Made by a program: the position numbers and the translations under genes. Positions 12,564-26,496 of a stretch of 64,000 bases of DNA are shown one piece after another. Source of the stretch: Pegea sp. RAD2-039 (lineage: Eukaryota > Chordata > Thaliacea > Salpida > Salpidae); contig JAQGEQ010000363.1 in assembly GCA_034620365.1 (NCBI GenBank), positions 496,001-560,000 on the forward strand. The letters run 5' to 3'. The number at the start of each line of letters is the position of its first letter. Within the stretch, counting starts at the first letter, position 1. Below the pieces are notes generated by a model. It saw only the letters and a list, made by a program, of their open reading frames with translations. It did not search any database and had not been told where the DNA came from.

Positions 12564-15500
12564 TTATGTTGTAATTGTTAAAGTTGCAGAAGTTTCAGTT
12601 TTTCCTACTTCATTTTCAGCTACCACCTGATTAAAGAATAATTAAATAAATAAATAAATAAGAATATTCGTACTTTGTAGGTTCCAGAATCTGTTGCTTT
12701 GGTTTGTGTTATGACTAATCTACAGAGACCAATAACATTTTCTTTGAATATGTGTTGATCATTCACTTCTCGCCCATTCTTCAACCATCTTTAGTAAATA
12801 ATTCACTTTAGTAAGTTTTAAGAACTTGCTCTCAACTCACTTGATGCTTGGGTAGGGTTTACCGGCTATTGAACAACTTAATGTTACTTTCACACCATCA
12901 GGTACTTTTCTGGACTTTAACGGAACTGACACACTCGGTGGTTTGCGCAGATCTTTTTCGTCACGATTAATATCTTCTATTTGAACTTTCTCTGTAAACA
13001 ATTTTTCAGTCAACCAGTCAGATGTGATCGTAATTTGCATACTGACCAACTTTCTGCTTGATGAAGATCATATCTTTAGATTGTAGAGGATCACCTAATC
13101 CGATCTCGTTTTCAGCAAGGACTCGGAAGTAGAAAGATCTTTGTTTTGCCAACTCATTGATGGTGAATTTGCATTCCTTTACCTTTCCCGTCAATGTTGA
13201 CCAATCTCTGTCGGTAAATCAGTCACATGACCATCAACTATCACGTGATCGCGATATTACCTTCCTCTCGCTTCGCGCTTCTGGATGGTGTAGCATTTCA
13301 CTTTGCTGCCTCCATCATGTTTCGGTGGTTTCCATGACAGCGTCAGTCCACTATCATTCATGTCCGACACAACCAAGGGCCCTTCAGGGGCGGAAGGTGA
13401 ATCTATAAGATTAAACAAAACTAGTGACCAGTTGCTAGGCAACTGAGGACTACAAACCAATCACGACAACTTTGATAGTCAGTTTTTGAGTTCCAGATGA
13501 ATTCGTGAGAGCGATAGTGTAGGACCCAGTATGCCAGGACCGAGACCCACGAATGGCCAGTTGAGAAATCCCTTCCATATCATTGATCAGGGCCTCGTCC
13601 ACTTCCTTATCTTCTCGTGTCCACTTGATTGTGGGTCTTGGGCGAGCCTGGGTACAAGTAACATGATCAAACTTATTGATTACTAGTGAAGTATCAACTA
13701 ACATGATAAGGGACATGTAAGCGAATGGTGGTTCCTGCATTTACTTGGATTCCTTTTCGAATTGCCATTTCCAACTCAGAGGTCATCTTAAACTCAGGAG
13801 CAACTGCATATATTCAATTTTGATGGAGAATAAACATGGAATCAACTTACTAAGAGTCTCAGCTGCCAACAAATTGGATTTCAGATAATACCATCTGCTA
13901 TGAGCTCCTTGATTCACGGTTCGAATCCTCGCTTGATAAGCTTTTCCTAATTCAAGTCCTTTGATTGTGAATTGGTTTCCTTTCACAGGTGATGGAGTGT
14001 AAGGAATCCATTTGTCAGTGAGCTCCTAGAAAATTGTAAATCACTTCAAGAAATTTCTTTTTATTCTCACCATCTTCAATTCAATCTCATATCCAACTAT
14101 GTCTGCTCCTCCACAAAGAGCAGCTTCTTTCCACCCAAGAGTCATTGAGGTGTTGGTAGAATCCACAAGCTTTAAGTCACTAGGTTCTCCTGGAGGTGCA
14201 ACTGACATAGTGGCTGCAAAAGGTCGTGATGGAACCGAAGGGTCCGATTCACCCCCACCATTTACTGCCATCACCCGAAACTCATATTCGGTCCCTTTTT
14301 GAAGCTTAATTGCCTGAAAAATCGATTCAAATTGAAAATTAGGATCTGAAACTGGATTCCAACTGACTTTATACTCAGTTCTTTTACAATCTTCTGGCTC
14401 ATTACATTTCACCCAAACTGCTGAACCTTTCTTCCGCTTTTCGATCACGTATCCAATGATGGGACTTCCGTGATCTTCAGTGACCTCTTCCCAACTGATA
14501 GTTATCGAATCATCAGTGGAATCAATCTTTCCAATCTCTCCACTCACAGCAGCCGGTGGATCTAGCAAAAAAATCAACAAAAATATACTAATGAAGAGTA
14601 AACCTCACCGAAAGGCTCTTTGAGAACGATGACGTCAGAAGGAGCGCTTTCGTTGCCTTCGGAGGCGTCGTTGACCGCTTTCACTCGATATTGGTACTGT
14701 TTGCCGGGGATTCCCGTTCCGTGAAACTTGCAAGTAGCTCCATCTTTGGTCTTGCCGACTACAAAGTAATTTGGTGGTGAAGGATTCCAATTCACTGGCA
14801 GTTCTACCATTTGCCCAAACTTTTCGACCAACTTCTTTTCTTTCCACAATATAATGAGTCACTGGAAGACCTCCATCTTCTTTGACTGGGGTCCATGAAA
14901 GATCAACTCCCTTGGAGGTTATATCACCGTATTCAATCTTTCCTTCTACTTTAGCGGGTGGAGCTACCAAGTTGGAAGTGTTTGACAAAAAAATTCATTG
15001 AAAGACTCGATTACAAACCTAAGATTTCTACATCAACTGGAACAATAACTTCACCAGCAGCATTCTTGATCCTACAAACATACCTTCCAGCATCATCAGG
15101 TTCTGCTCTGTAGATGCTGATATGAGCTGCATCATGATCACTGTGATCAACGACTACTCGATGACCGTCATCTGTATAGTGTTTCCGATCAGTTTTTGTA
15201 AAATAACTTTCGAAAAGTTAGTTGGAAACCTTCGACAGGCTTTCCGTTTTTCTCCCAAGTCACAGTAGGAGGTGGATTGCCTCCTTTCATAGGGATGTTG
15301 ATCCTACATGTCTGTCCGACCTTCACCTTTAGAGGAGCTTTTGCAAATGCTGCGATGACTGCTTTATCTACACTCGGAGAAACTGAGGACATGTTTGATT
15401 GGTTAGTGAGATGTTGAGAGGTAGATAACAATCATAAGTACTTTCTTTAGCAGCGCAAGTGACTGGGGACGATTTAACTGGTGCCCCAGCTCCTTGATCA

Positions 15501-18500
15501 TTGACGGCGGAAACACGGAAGATATATGGAGTATCTTCTTTACAATCTTCACACAAGAAGCTACTGACATCTCCAGGAGTTTCTCCAACCTGTCAAATAC
15601 ATATGATAAAGATTGAGGAATCACTTTACAGATGTTTACCTTCTCCCACAACTCGTAATTATCTTTAAGAGCTCTTTCAATGATGTAGCTTTTCACATCA
15701 GATCCACTATCAGGCTTACTCCAATGAAACTTCACTGTTTTATCCGTCACCTTGTCGAACTCAATCTTGCCCTTAGACATGTCAGGAACATCTAAAGATC
15801 AACGGATGATGATGTTGGCTAGACAGTGAGGTCGGTAAAACGTACCAAGGACCACAAGTGTAGCATGGACTTCAAGACCACCGCTATTATTGAAGATCTT
15901 AGCCTCATATAAACCACTATCTGAGATTCGACATTTCTTGATTTGGAGTTCTACTTCTGTTCGACTTGACAGCTTATTAGCTCGATGATGCTGCAACCAA
16001 TCAGCAGATGAGGATCGTGTTGTATGATATCACAAAGACTCACTTTAACGGGGATGATTTCTTCATCTTCATGCAGCCACATCACACTTGGTGGAGGGTT
16101 ACCTTGACATGGGATTTTAATAGATGCAGTTTCTCCCGCTTTTACATAAATTGGATTATTCTCCAAGAAGTCGATCACCTGAAAATATGGTCCTCATCAA
16201 CTAAACATCAGTAGAAGTGGCTGCATACATCTTGATCGACTTTTGGGGCTTGACCAGGAGATAATGGGGTGACAGTTGATGATTCAAGAGGCTCGCTGAC
16301 CCCCATATCATTCTTGGACATCACGCGGAATTGATATTGGACTCCTTCTGTCAATCCATTTGCTACAAACTCATTTTGATCCTTGTCCACCTCTGCAAGT
16401 GGTTTCCATTCTCCAGTTGTAGGATCTGAAACCTCAAAGCTCAACTTTCTGACTGTCGCGTGACATCAGCGCTGACCTTTGACCTCGATGACGTAACCAT
16501 CGATTTGAGCATCTTTATCGATTGGTGGATTCCAACTGAGTTTAACGGAGTCAGCTTGGACGTCTGAAACTGCGACTTCGCCGCTAGGTGGCTCTGGTTT
16601 ATCTGAAAGCAACATTGTGAAAATTTCAACCAATCAGTGACAATTAAATCTTCATCACCTGTGATTGTCACAGGAATCTCAACTTTGAGATCTCCACAAT
16701 CGTTACTGATGTTCAACTCGTACAATCCCGAGTCGCTCGCCTTGCAGTTGTCAATCACTAGTTTAGCCAACTTCTTTTCGTTGTCTATCTCGATGTGGAA
16801 GCGACCATGATTACTCAAAGTTGTTCTTCCATTCATCCAAGTTGCTCTGTAAATAATCACATTTGTTGAAGATCGATTCAAGACTCGATATTCGTCATTT
16901 AGTTGTTTCATCTCGATATAAACTTACTGCATTGGTGCCCTGCCCTCTAGTGGCACAATGATCTCTAATTTCTCGCCAGCTTTAGCCTTCAGTGGTCTGT
17001 TTCTGAGTAAGTCCAAGAAGGAGATGTCAACTTTAGGAGGACCTGAACAAAAGATTAATAGATCAGATCTAATTCTAACAAATTAAACTTATAAAATCTG
17101 AAAGTTATTACTTGAGCAGGATAAAGTTGCTTCCTGGTGACATCCTCGCAGTTGGAACGAATATCTTCCTTCGTCTTCAACCTTCGCGCGTTTCACCCGC
17201 ATCATATATCGTCCTCGATTTTGTTTGAATTCGTAATTAGGATCTTTGCGCTGTAAGAAGATAAAAATAATGATTTTCAAAACAACCAATCAGAGAGTAG
17301 TATTACATCAATTGGTTTGTCATCACGGCACCATTGAAACTGCATCTTCTCATCTTGACAATTGATAGCAGTAGAAAACTCTGCTGGCTCTCCGATCTTG
17401 CATTTGACGTTGGTAAGTTTTGTTATAATTTTGATTGGTTTTGCTGTGGCAAAAAAATTGGCAATTTTCTCACGAATTAAGCAAACCAAAAAAGAGCACT
17501 TTAATACAAATAGTAAATTGTAACTGACCCATATTGAAAACTATTTACATTTATACTTTGGTTCCAGCCACCTGTTCACTAACACGTACAGAATACCACC
17601 GAGAAAAACCTTCTCAATTCTTCTGTTAGATTTTAGTAGAATAGCAGATAAGGTTGATGATGGGATCATGTCTTAATGTCAGAAGCCCCCATTAATTATT
17701 CATTACTGGTCATTAAAGTGTCCTCAAAATTAAAGGGACACCCAAAACCTTTCTTGTAAATCTCAGAAAAGGTGTTTGGACCCGTTACTATGAGGAAACT
17801 TCATGGAAATTAGTTGGACTCTCACCATTAACGTGTAAGACAGCAGAAGACTTCACATCTCCAAATGAAACTTCGATCTTTGCGTTGTTATCTTTCAGTT
17901 CAACTTCTTTGATTTCTAATGAGTGTACATCACCCTTGTTGATGGTGTACCTAAAACAAGTTACAATGTCCAACACAAGATCATCAATGATCTTTCAGGA
18001 AGATACTTTTTATTGGATTTGATCAATTTTCCATTAACTTTCCATTTAGCTGGCACTTCTTTATTGTTGATGGAGCAGTCAAAAATGGCCGTTCCACGTT
18101 CGCCTACTTCTGTGTTCACTAGACGTTGACGGAACTTAATTGGAGGAGCTGAAGAAGATTCGATGACGTCATTGAATTAATTTCGTCATCTTCGCAAACC
18201 TGTAACTGTAAGATTTGCAGTGGACTCGATGTCACCGACTTTCACTGAATATTTCCCGGCATCCTTCATCTTTAATTCAGTGACGATCAAACTAAAATTC
18301 AAGTTTCTCAATTTCTCTTATTTAAATAAAACTTCACTCACGTGTGGTGCTTCCCCTCTGTCACTGCCTCAATTCTTCCATTTGAGTGACGTATATCTAT
18401 CTCTACGTCATCATGAAGCCACGTGACTTTCTTACCGCGTTGAGTAATTGCGCAATTGAAGACTGCCCGTCCGTGAACCTTTCCACTCTTATCCTTCAAA

Positions 18501-19699
18501 CCCACATCGAACTTTAAGGGTTTCTCTGTATAAAACCCATTACTCGTTTCATTAAAGGAGGTCTCTCTTTCATCACAAACCCTTGATAGTGAGAACAGCG
18601 TCAAATCTCTCTTTGCCGACCTCTAGTGTGTAATTTCCGGCATCTTCAGGAACAGTATTACGAATGATCAGCTGATGCACGTTACCAACGCGACGGATCT
18701 CGTGGCGTTTATCAGGTGAGTCTGCAAACTCCAAAACTTCACCATTGTGGTACCACCTTTACGAAAACTATGTCATACAGGACAAAGAGTGATAAGGGGG
18801 ACACCAACTTAATTTGTTGGCCAGGTTCCACGTTTTCGAGATGAGTCTCGAACACTGCGGTGCCGTCATCATTAACAGTGACGTGTCGAAGCTTCTTCAT
18901 CACGTGCACAGCTTCACAAACCGGCTCAACTGGCTCCACTTTCTGCATTTCTTTCAACTTTTTCAAAATCATTCTGAAAAGAAATCTGTTGTTTACAATC
19001 GAGCTGTATCGATGTAGTGACGTCACCTAAAGTCATAGAAACCGTTGTCAAGGCAAATACGCTCGTAGTGCTTTGGTTGCGACTTCTTAAGCAAGTTCAA
19101 AATCTCTTTTTCTTTTTCTTCTGGCGACAGCTTTACGCTTTGCTTTACTTTCCTGCAAATTGGATGGTTTGAGGATGGTCTTCACAGCTGTCCTGGTTAC
19201 CTGGTCCTCAGCTTTGACTTGAATGATCCAAGTTGAGTATCTGGTAGAGTCTGGTCCACTTTGATATGAAAGTAATGGGCCAGCTCACCAAACTCATTTG
19301 TTGAGACAACTCGATACTTCCCGATATCGGTCATACGACAGTTCTGGGACATAGGACCAATGACCAACTATTTTTCATTAAAATTGAGCCAAACCTTGAT
19401 GGCAAACAAGCACTTGCCAGTCTCCGGGTCACATTTTACTTCAAAACGCCCTCCATCATCTAGTTGAAGCCACTGACCTTTCTTCCAGGACACCTTGGGA
19501 AAAGGAGTGCCACCCACTACGCATGTTACTTCCAATCTCTTTCCTGGATTTAAAAATTAAACTTTCAATCAATCAGATGTTTGTTTGTACCTTCATATCC
19601 CTTCTGATCATCAGCAGGAGGTTCCTGATACCAGGGAAAGGACTGTCCTTCAGACAGATCAGGCTTCTTGAACTCTTTGATTTTATTTGGAGTCGACAT
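12564..19699 (-). CDS. MYBPC: myosin-binding protein C-like sarcomeric Ig/FN3 protein
   Basis: A multi-exon gene from ATG 19699 (MSTPNKIKEFKKPD) to TAA 12566-12564. First exons: 19699-19591, 19543-19395, 19367-19201, 19152-19027, then from 18973. In order: Ig (19590-19240, with KKGQWLQLDDGGRF); M-motif (19150-18920; EEKEKEILNLLKKSQPKHYE, then ERICLDNGFYDFR); Ig (to 18600); Ig (18545-18200); Ig (18150-17830); Ig (17455-17110); Ig (17040-16660); FN3 (16600-16230); Ig (16178-15849); FN3 (15790-15440); Ig (15395-15010); FN3 (14970-14609); FN3 (14565-14209); FN3 (14208-13860); Ig (13810-13450); FN3 (13430-13060); Ig (13050-12564). The helical segment after the first Ig is the vertebrate MyBP-C M-domain pattern (EILRQ..SEYERIA..YG..DLRGMLK). 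The C-terminal FN3-FN3-Ig-FN3-Ig order equals domains C6-C10. There is no kinase, unlike twitchin or titin. It is about 1,600 residues by estimate. An intron at 14367-14314 keeps the frame open if read through. By family knowledge it binds myosin rod and head and modulates contraction. Confidence 0.88.
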
Positions 19700-22600
19700 T
19701 TGAAGTTGTTAAGAAGAAGCAAGTTTAGAGGGTTACAACCTGAAAAGAGAATTTTACTGAGTTTTTCTGATAGTAAATTAGCAGACTGGCTAAATTGGTG
19801 TCCACTTAAACTAATTAATACTGAAGTAATTGATTAAGCTTTATTCTTCTACTAAATTATCTATCAGACAAACAGCTAAAACAATGAAGCACCTTAAGAC
19901 CTACAACTTATTTAATTTTCATATTCTATAAAAACAACTTTGATCAAATTAAATAATCCTGTGAAAAAACTTGTGATTTTAAGTGACAAGTATTTACAAC
20001 GTTTGACTGTCTCGGCCGAAATACTAACTGGCTGTTATAATATGCTCAAGTCTGTATCATCATACCCTATAAATAACTGTTAACTGCCACATCTGTTAAT
20101 TCGTTAAATCTTATAAACCTATCAAAATATTTTTACAAAGTAAAAGACGTTGATATTTAAGGCTAAAATTGTCAAATAATTTGGTTTATTCGTTGATTAA
20201 ATAAATTAAAATAATTTGGTTAATTTGTTTTAAAAATTATACGCAGTCAAAATATTCCTAAATTTATGAGTGAACTAATTGAATAAAAAAACAGATTATA
20301 AGCTCTTATAAAATCTTTAGTTGTCTTAAAGTCTCACAAACTTTGCTAACTTTTTAAAGATGCGCTAAAATATGTTTACTGAAACACCTTTCTAATGAAT
20401 AAATAAACTGATGAAACTTCTTATCTCTTTACCTACTTAAGATCTTACTTTTGCTTAGTATCTAAGACTCTGTCTTCTTCAACCACTCTATGGAAGCTTC
20501 GTGAATACCGCTTTCAAATATGACGTCACGCATCTAGTCAGATGTTAAATTTAACAAATGATGTAAAGATAAAATGTAATTGATGGTAAAGTTAGTGAAG
20601 TATCTGATGCTTATACTGACACTGCATCAACATCTACGTATTTCTATCCTCAAAGAAAAATTAAACAAGAAAATTGTTGATACATTGGCAACATTTAAGA
20701 CATCTGTAATTAAAAATGAGCTAGAAATAATTCAACATTGATATCAAGTTAGTTTACCAGTAATGTCCCCAGAGTGTTAGACATAATCACCACGAGACCT
20801 TAAATGGAAAACTTATTTCATTTCGACTAAAATTAATTAACTTTCATTTGAATTTGACTTTTGAGGATTAATCAAAACTCATGAATGTTTGTTGAGTTTA
20901 TAGTGATCTTATTTTAAAAGAAACAATTTTCTTTTTCAGAGTTATCACGTCATTATCAAAAAATACAAATTGTGACATATGTAAAAATAACATTTAGTAC
21001 TTTACACATTTGCAACATACTGAGAAGCTTTTGAAAAGCAACTTGATTATATGAAACATAGATATATGGATTCAGATATAAATGTTATGGACTAAAATTA
21101 GAAGTTAATCTCTTTTAATATGCATCTAGTATTATTGCCAAAGTTGTTTACACTTAAGCTATTTTTTTAAGTTATTTTAGCTACAAGAAAGAAAAGCATC
21201 AACTTTTTCAGTCCTTGTAATGTTTCAAAATAAAGCTTTGATTTAAGATGTCGATTCGATCAATTAATATATGAGAATTTGTAAAGTTAGAATGATTGTG
21301 TTGATCTATGAATAAATTTTCTTATTAAGTTTATTTTGATATATCCTCAAAAGTTCTACACATCTAATATGTTTGATACAAACTTGATATAAATATCATA
21401 TCGTAAATGCTTGTTAGAATTTTAATTAGTTTTTACATGCCACTTAGAAAACTTTGAAACATATGTAACATATGTAGATCAAATAAAAACGAATTAATCA
21501 GAAATAAAAACGAAACAATCAGAAATTAGTTTACGAAATTATATTATTAAATTTGTTTTGCTCGATTTTTCTAATTACTATTCTTATTATTGCACACGAT
21601 AATTTTGCAATTATTCATGTTTAACTAATAAAACACAATTTAACAATTTTTAAATTTAAAAGTAACTCATACAATTTAATTTGAATTTTTTATGGAGATG
21701 TCTAAATATTTTGAATTGTATTTTTACACATAAAAAAATTGATTTTCAATAACTTGCAGCAAAGAGCTGCACTAATTATTATCTTAATTGCAAAGCATGT
21801 TTCATTTGGGTTCAAGCTGATGATAACCATACTAATAGTAATTGTATGTTTTTATAAACAAGATATCACAAACAATATTCGATCAATTTCAAAGAAAAAA
21901 GTTTTTATATATCAGCATCTTTTGCAAGAAAATCGAAAATGTTAAATTGGTTGATAAGAAATGAAGTTTTAAATTGAGTTAATTAACATGCCTTTTAAGT
22001 CATAAGAAAAATAAGACTTTTATTGTAATAATTTTGAGATAAAACTCATTATTCTGGGTATGAATGCTACAAAGAATAAGAAATGAAAAGTAACTAGAAC
22101 CACTTAAGTGAATATCCTAAAAATAAACTTTTATCATCAAAATTAATATTTCCACAGAACTCATTAATACCTCTACAAAATAAACTTTCAAGTTAGTTGT
22201 TTGCGCGTTTGTACACCTTTGTTACCAGCACCACCTTACGATAATATGATTGGAAAACCATTTGTGAAACTTTGAACTTTTTCATAACGTTAACGTAATC
22301 TTCATTTTCGCTACTTTTTATATATGTATTTATTGCCTGAAAATATTTAAATTAATGATTTAAAAAAGCTAATTGCTTACTATTCCTGTTGATACAATCT
22401 TCTTTAACGGACTGCAGAGAATGAGAGGAGTTTATAGTTTCTTTTCTGGTTGAACTTCATAAGTTAAAACAGTAGATAAAAGAAGATGTATAGTCATACT
22501 TCCTTCAATTTTTACGGATGGTTAGGGTTTCTTTGTCGCAAATAAGTCATCTTTGACTGATTAGACAAATCAATGTAGATTTTATTTAACGGAGTTTTTC

Positions 22601-23556
22601 TCAATTCATTGTAAATTTTCGATCTAAAATTTAATTCGAATCTCGACTCTTTTAGCAATCAGATTTTGAGCACAAGTTGAAAAGTGAAAAATTGTTGGAG
22701 TTTCTGGAATTATGTTCTAAGAGTCAAACTTGATATCTGAGTTAAGATGCGTTTGTAAGTCACTTTTTATTTAAACGATTAGTAAAAAATTACAGCAGAT
22801 TAACTGACAAGTGACTGAGGAGTATTCCAAGCAGCTTTTGAAAACAGCATCCTGCACAATTTCATTCTGCTTCGGCATAATTGTCGGTAGTCAAAATAAA
22901 TATAAAGTATTTCACTGAAACAAGTTTTCACAAACATCAGAACACTTATTTGTATACCGAGTTGCTAGTAGTGTAATTGTAGTTTTGTGTTTTGTGATGT
23001 ACACCTGTTGCTTTGAAAACTATTTTTGAAGTTTAGTTGTTGTGCTGCAAAATATTTAAACTACTCAAGTGATGAATAATTTCTAGTTTAATTATTATTC
23101 AAAATATTTGATCATTTTAATTCAAGAATTTTGTATTGTCGATCAAAGTAAGCGAATTTTTATTTGTAATTATATTTAAAGATTAAGTTGCATATGATGA
23201 GAACTGTTAATATTTATTTGGATTTAAGCTAAAAGATTAGTGAAAAATGATTTGATTCGTTACAGTTTTTCAGTTTTTCTTTTTTTTCTATCGTTTTCAA
23301 CTGGAGCTGTCATTTCGCAGTAAGTGGAAACCAGCTTGATGTGCTTTATTCAAAAGCTTATTTTTTTAAATTTCATAATTAGACTTTGTTTTTAATGATC
23401 AAAAAGAGATTCAGAATTGTTTGGTGGGAGAGAGATTATTAGCTGAAGCAGATTAGAAATTGTTTTTAACTAGTAACAGTTTTGGTGTTTCGATAGAAAT
23501 AGTTGAGAAAATTGATTTTTCACGAAGCTGTTATCACCCGAACGTGATCAGGAGCC
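19700..23556. other. AT-rich intergenic spacer
   Basis: About 3.9 kb between the divergent MyBP-C-like gene (-) and carboxypeptidase A (+). Open frames are short and unconvincing. A single TGACGTCA lies at 20521-20528, about 820 bp upstream of the MyBP-C-like start. The muscle-gene promoter should be here, but no element is recognisable by eye. Confidence 0.5.
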
Positions 23557-25452
23557 ATGAAACTAATTTTGCTTCCTCTACTTCTGCTCTGTGACGTCAT
23601 TAGCGGAAATGTCGTCAGCTTCGAGAAGCCACAAAGTATTTGGCAAGAGTCTGATCGAATCACGCAGCTCCCTGACGTCATCGAGATGCCAGATGTTCCC
23701 ATGTACTCTGGTTACCTTGACAACAACATCACTCATCTTTTTTACTGGTGCCGCGTGCCACAATCGGTCGTGATGAAAACGATTTGGTTATTTTTGAAGG
23801 TTGGTGGAATCGTCTGATCGTGATTCGGATAAATTGATGCTGTGGTTCAATGGAGGTCCCGGATGCAGCTCAATGGAAGGATTATTTAACGAAAACGGAC
23901 CTTTTAAGGTTCACGTCCGGATGTTGATATCCACAAGTCGCTGATCGATCATTTGTTGCAGTTTAATCACGTGACAGGTCAGCTAGTTCACAACCCGTTC
24001 TCTTGGAACCAACTCGCGAATGTCCTCTACCTTGAAGCTCCTGTTGGAGTCGGATTTTCGTACAGCGACATCCCAAATATAGAGCTCAGTGACGACACAG
24101 TAATGATGACGTCATCAGTAGCTTTGATGTGACGCGCTGTTTACAGACAGCAGAGATCAACTACAATAGTTTGAAAATCTTTCTCAAAAAGTTCCCAAAG
24201 TTTGCTGACATGGACATCTACATCACTGGTGAGAGTTACGGAGGAATCTATATTCCAACTTTGATGAATTATATCAGAAGAGAAGATGAAGCTCTTACTG
24301 AAAAAATCAAAGTAATTTGTGAGTTGATATCATTTCTATTCCAACTTATCTTCATCCAAAGGGACTTTTTATCGGTAATGGAATGATGAACTACAAGATC
24401 AACTCTGAGAATCTAGTTGCATATGCCTTTTATCACGGATTCATTGGTCCTAAGTTATGGAAGAATTATCAGAAAAGTTGTAAGCAAAACAATCTCGACT
24501 GTTTGATGGCTGTGAGTTCTTTTCAAGTCTTTCTCGACAAACTTCAAATTTGTTTATTGTTAGCGTGCAGAAGTAGATCACGAAGTTCGCAACCAAGACT
24601 TGAATATTTACAATTTCGCAAAAGATTGTGAAAATTCGGAAGAACCAAACGAAGATATGAAAAAGTTTGATAAATGGCATATGGGGGTGAATATTTGAAG
24701 GTAATTATCAGGTAATGATATTAATGAAAGTTTTTAGATGAAGGTCAGTGGCTCTCCCGGTAACCTTCAAATGGAACCAGAATGCTTGAACTCATCATTG
24801 ATGACTCAATACTTGAATCGCGAAGACGTCAGATCTGCGATTCATGTAAGAACTGCTTCAGGAGGTTCTGAAGGTAGATGGTCGTTATGCAAGTGAGTTT
24901 CATCTACTGATGCTTCTAGTGGTTAAAATGATGTTTTTTTAGAGCTCAAGTCTTTAATTCGTACTCGAGAACTTATTATGATATGACTTTCACCATCAAC
25001 GAATTAATACACAATTTGGTTTGTTAGTTGAAATTCACATCATCAGTTGCTTTGAAAAAAAACTGTTTGTTTTCAGCCAAACTTAAAGATTCTGCTATAC
25101 TATGGAGACTTTGATCTTGTTTGTAACTTCCTTGGTGCTGAGGTTTTCGTAGATCAACTTGGATTACAGGTGATATCTAAGTCTTAGAACTTTTTGTGTT
25201 TTATTTTTATGCACAGATAACTAAACCACGTGATCAATGGACCCTTCCTAGAGGAGGTAACCAACAAATCGGTGGATACTTTAAAGAGTATCAGAACTTA
25301 ATTTTTGCTACTGTTAAGGTGGTTGTTGTTTTTGCCCTAAATCTGCACCATTTAAATGATGTCTTCATTAGGGTGCCGGTCATGAAGTTCCGACAGATAA
25401 ACCAGAAGAAATTTTCCATTTAATTCAGATGGTTTTAAACCAAACACTCTAA
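23557..25452 (+). CDS. S10 serine carboxypeptidase (cathepsin A-like), copy A
   Basis: Eleven exons join in phase: 23557-23747, 23800-23908, 23962-24099, 24147-24311, 24362-24511, 24564-24686, 24738-24892, 24943-25018, 25077-25169, 25217-25318 and 25372-25452, giving 460 residues. The N-terminus [17 protein letters not shown] is a signal peptide. All catalytic landmarks are present: [10 protein letters not shown] (oxyanion region), GESYGG (serine), GDFDLVCN (aspartate) and GAGHEVP (histidine). By family knowledge it removes C-terminal residues at acid pH in the lysosome or after secretion. Copy B, starting 1.0 kb downstream on the same strand, has the same intron positions and four exons of identical length (109, 165, 93, 102 bp), so the two arose by tandem duplication. 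Copy A is GC-richer with shorter introns. It resembles PPCA/CPVL, but the subclass is not resolved. Confidence 0.93.
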
Positions 25453-26496
25453 GTCTTAAAGGATGAGCTTTTCAGTTTGTTTTCAAGATTCTAAAATTTT
25501 TTTGTTATTGTTTTGTACAGTCGTGTGCAAGTATGCCTCAAACGTTTTTGGTATAATTTGTGTAATCTAACAATCGTAAAATAAACTTGTTTAATTACTG
25601 AGCTGTGTTGAATTGGATTTAAGACGCCATGCTTGAAATAAAAAATTTAACAACAGTGATTCCAGAACCTTAAAAAATGAACTTTGGTAACACATATATG
25701 AAACTAGCACTTTATGAAATAGTATTTTTCATCTTCTGTTCAAAAACTGATTGAAACAAAAAAAATTTAACATAAAACGACAATAAAATCAATGAAGTCA
25801 TATGTATTGATCATTTACTGATTTCTATGATTACTCGAGTTATATTACAGGAAACGTTATTTTTAACTTTCTATTAATAGAATAGATGCAATAGCCTATT
25901 GATTTAACTATAGTTGATGAAATTATTAAAAAACATTATAGAGAATGGCGAAAGAAATCTAAAAATCGATTGAAAAATAATCTATTTTTTTACCAAAGTT
26001 CTTAAATGGCTGCTATAAAACAGTTGGAAGAAGCAGGTGTCAACTAACCCGGATGTTCATTAATTCAGTAACCTACTATATTCTCACCACTCTGTCAATC
26101 AAGCAAAGCTAGTGAAAGAAAATATGGAAGGTATAAGCTTACAGTTTCTTGTTTCCTATAATTGTTGAGCAGGATGTGGGAACTGTGACTCCTATAGAAA
26201 ATCTCTCATAGAAATTCTTAGACGAATTTGTTTTTCTTCGAAAATAAAAAAAAGATTGTCAAATTAGCGCAACGTTCAGTGCAGTTTTTTTATGGTAAGT
26301 TGTTTACCAAAGTTAATTTAGTTAAAAGTTAATTAACCTAAATAAGAAAATTGATCAGTATCAGATAAAAAGTGGTTTGATGACTTAAAAGTTGGGGTAT
26401 ATGTACAGTGAGCCAGATTAAGCTCAAAGCTTGGGATTTTCTATCATCTCATCAGTTAAAGTATATTTTGTTTACTTGCAGCAGCTGTTATTAACG
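25453..26496. other. spacer between tandem carboxypeptidases
   Basis: 3' end of copy A (AATAAA near 25580) and the upstream region of copy B. AT-rich, no gene seen. The frame from 26431 that runs into copy B probably includes 5' UTR. Confidence 0.55.

Noticed and set aside
12641-12660. ATTT/AAAT short tandem repeat in the last intron of the muscle gene
   Set aside because: Ordinary microsatellite in AT-rich DNA.
14099-14302. Plus-strand open frame across the muscle gene
   Set aside because: Antisense shadow of a clear FN3 exon on the minus strand.
19523-19837. 104-codon plus-strand frame
   Set aside because: Overlaps the first exon and 5' flank of the MyBP-C-like gene, with no domain.
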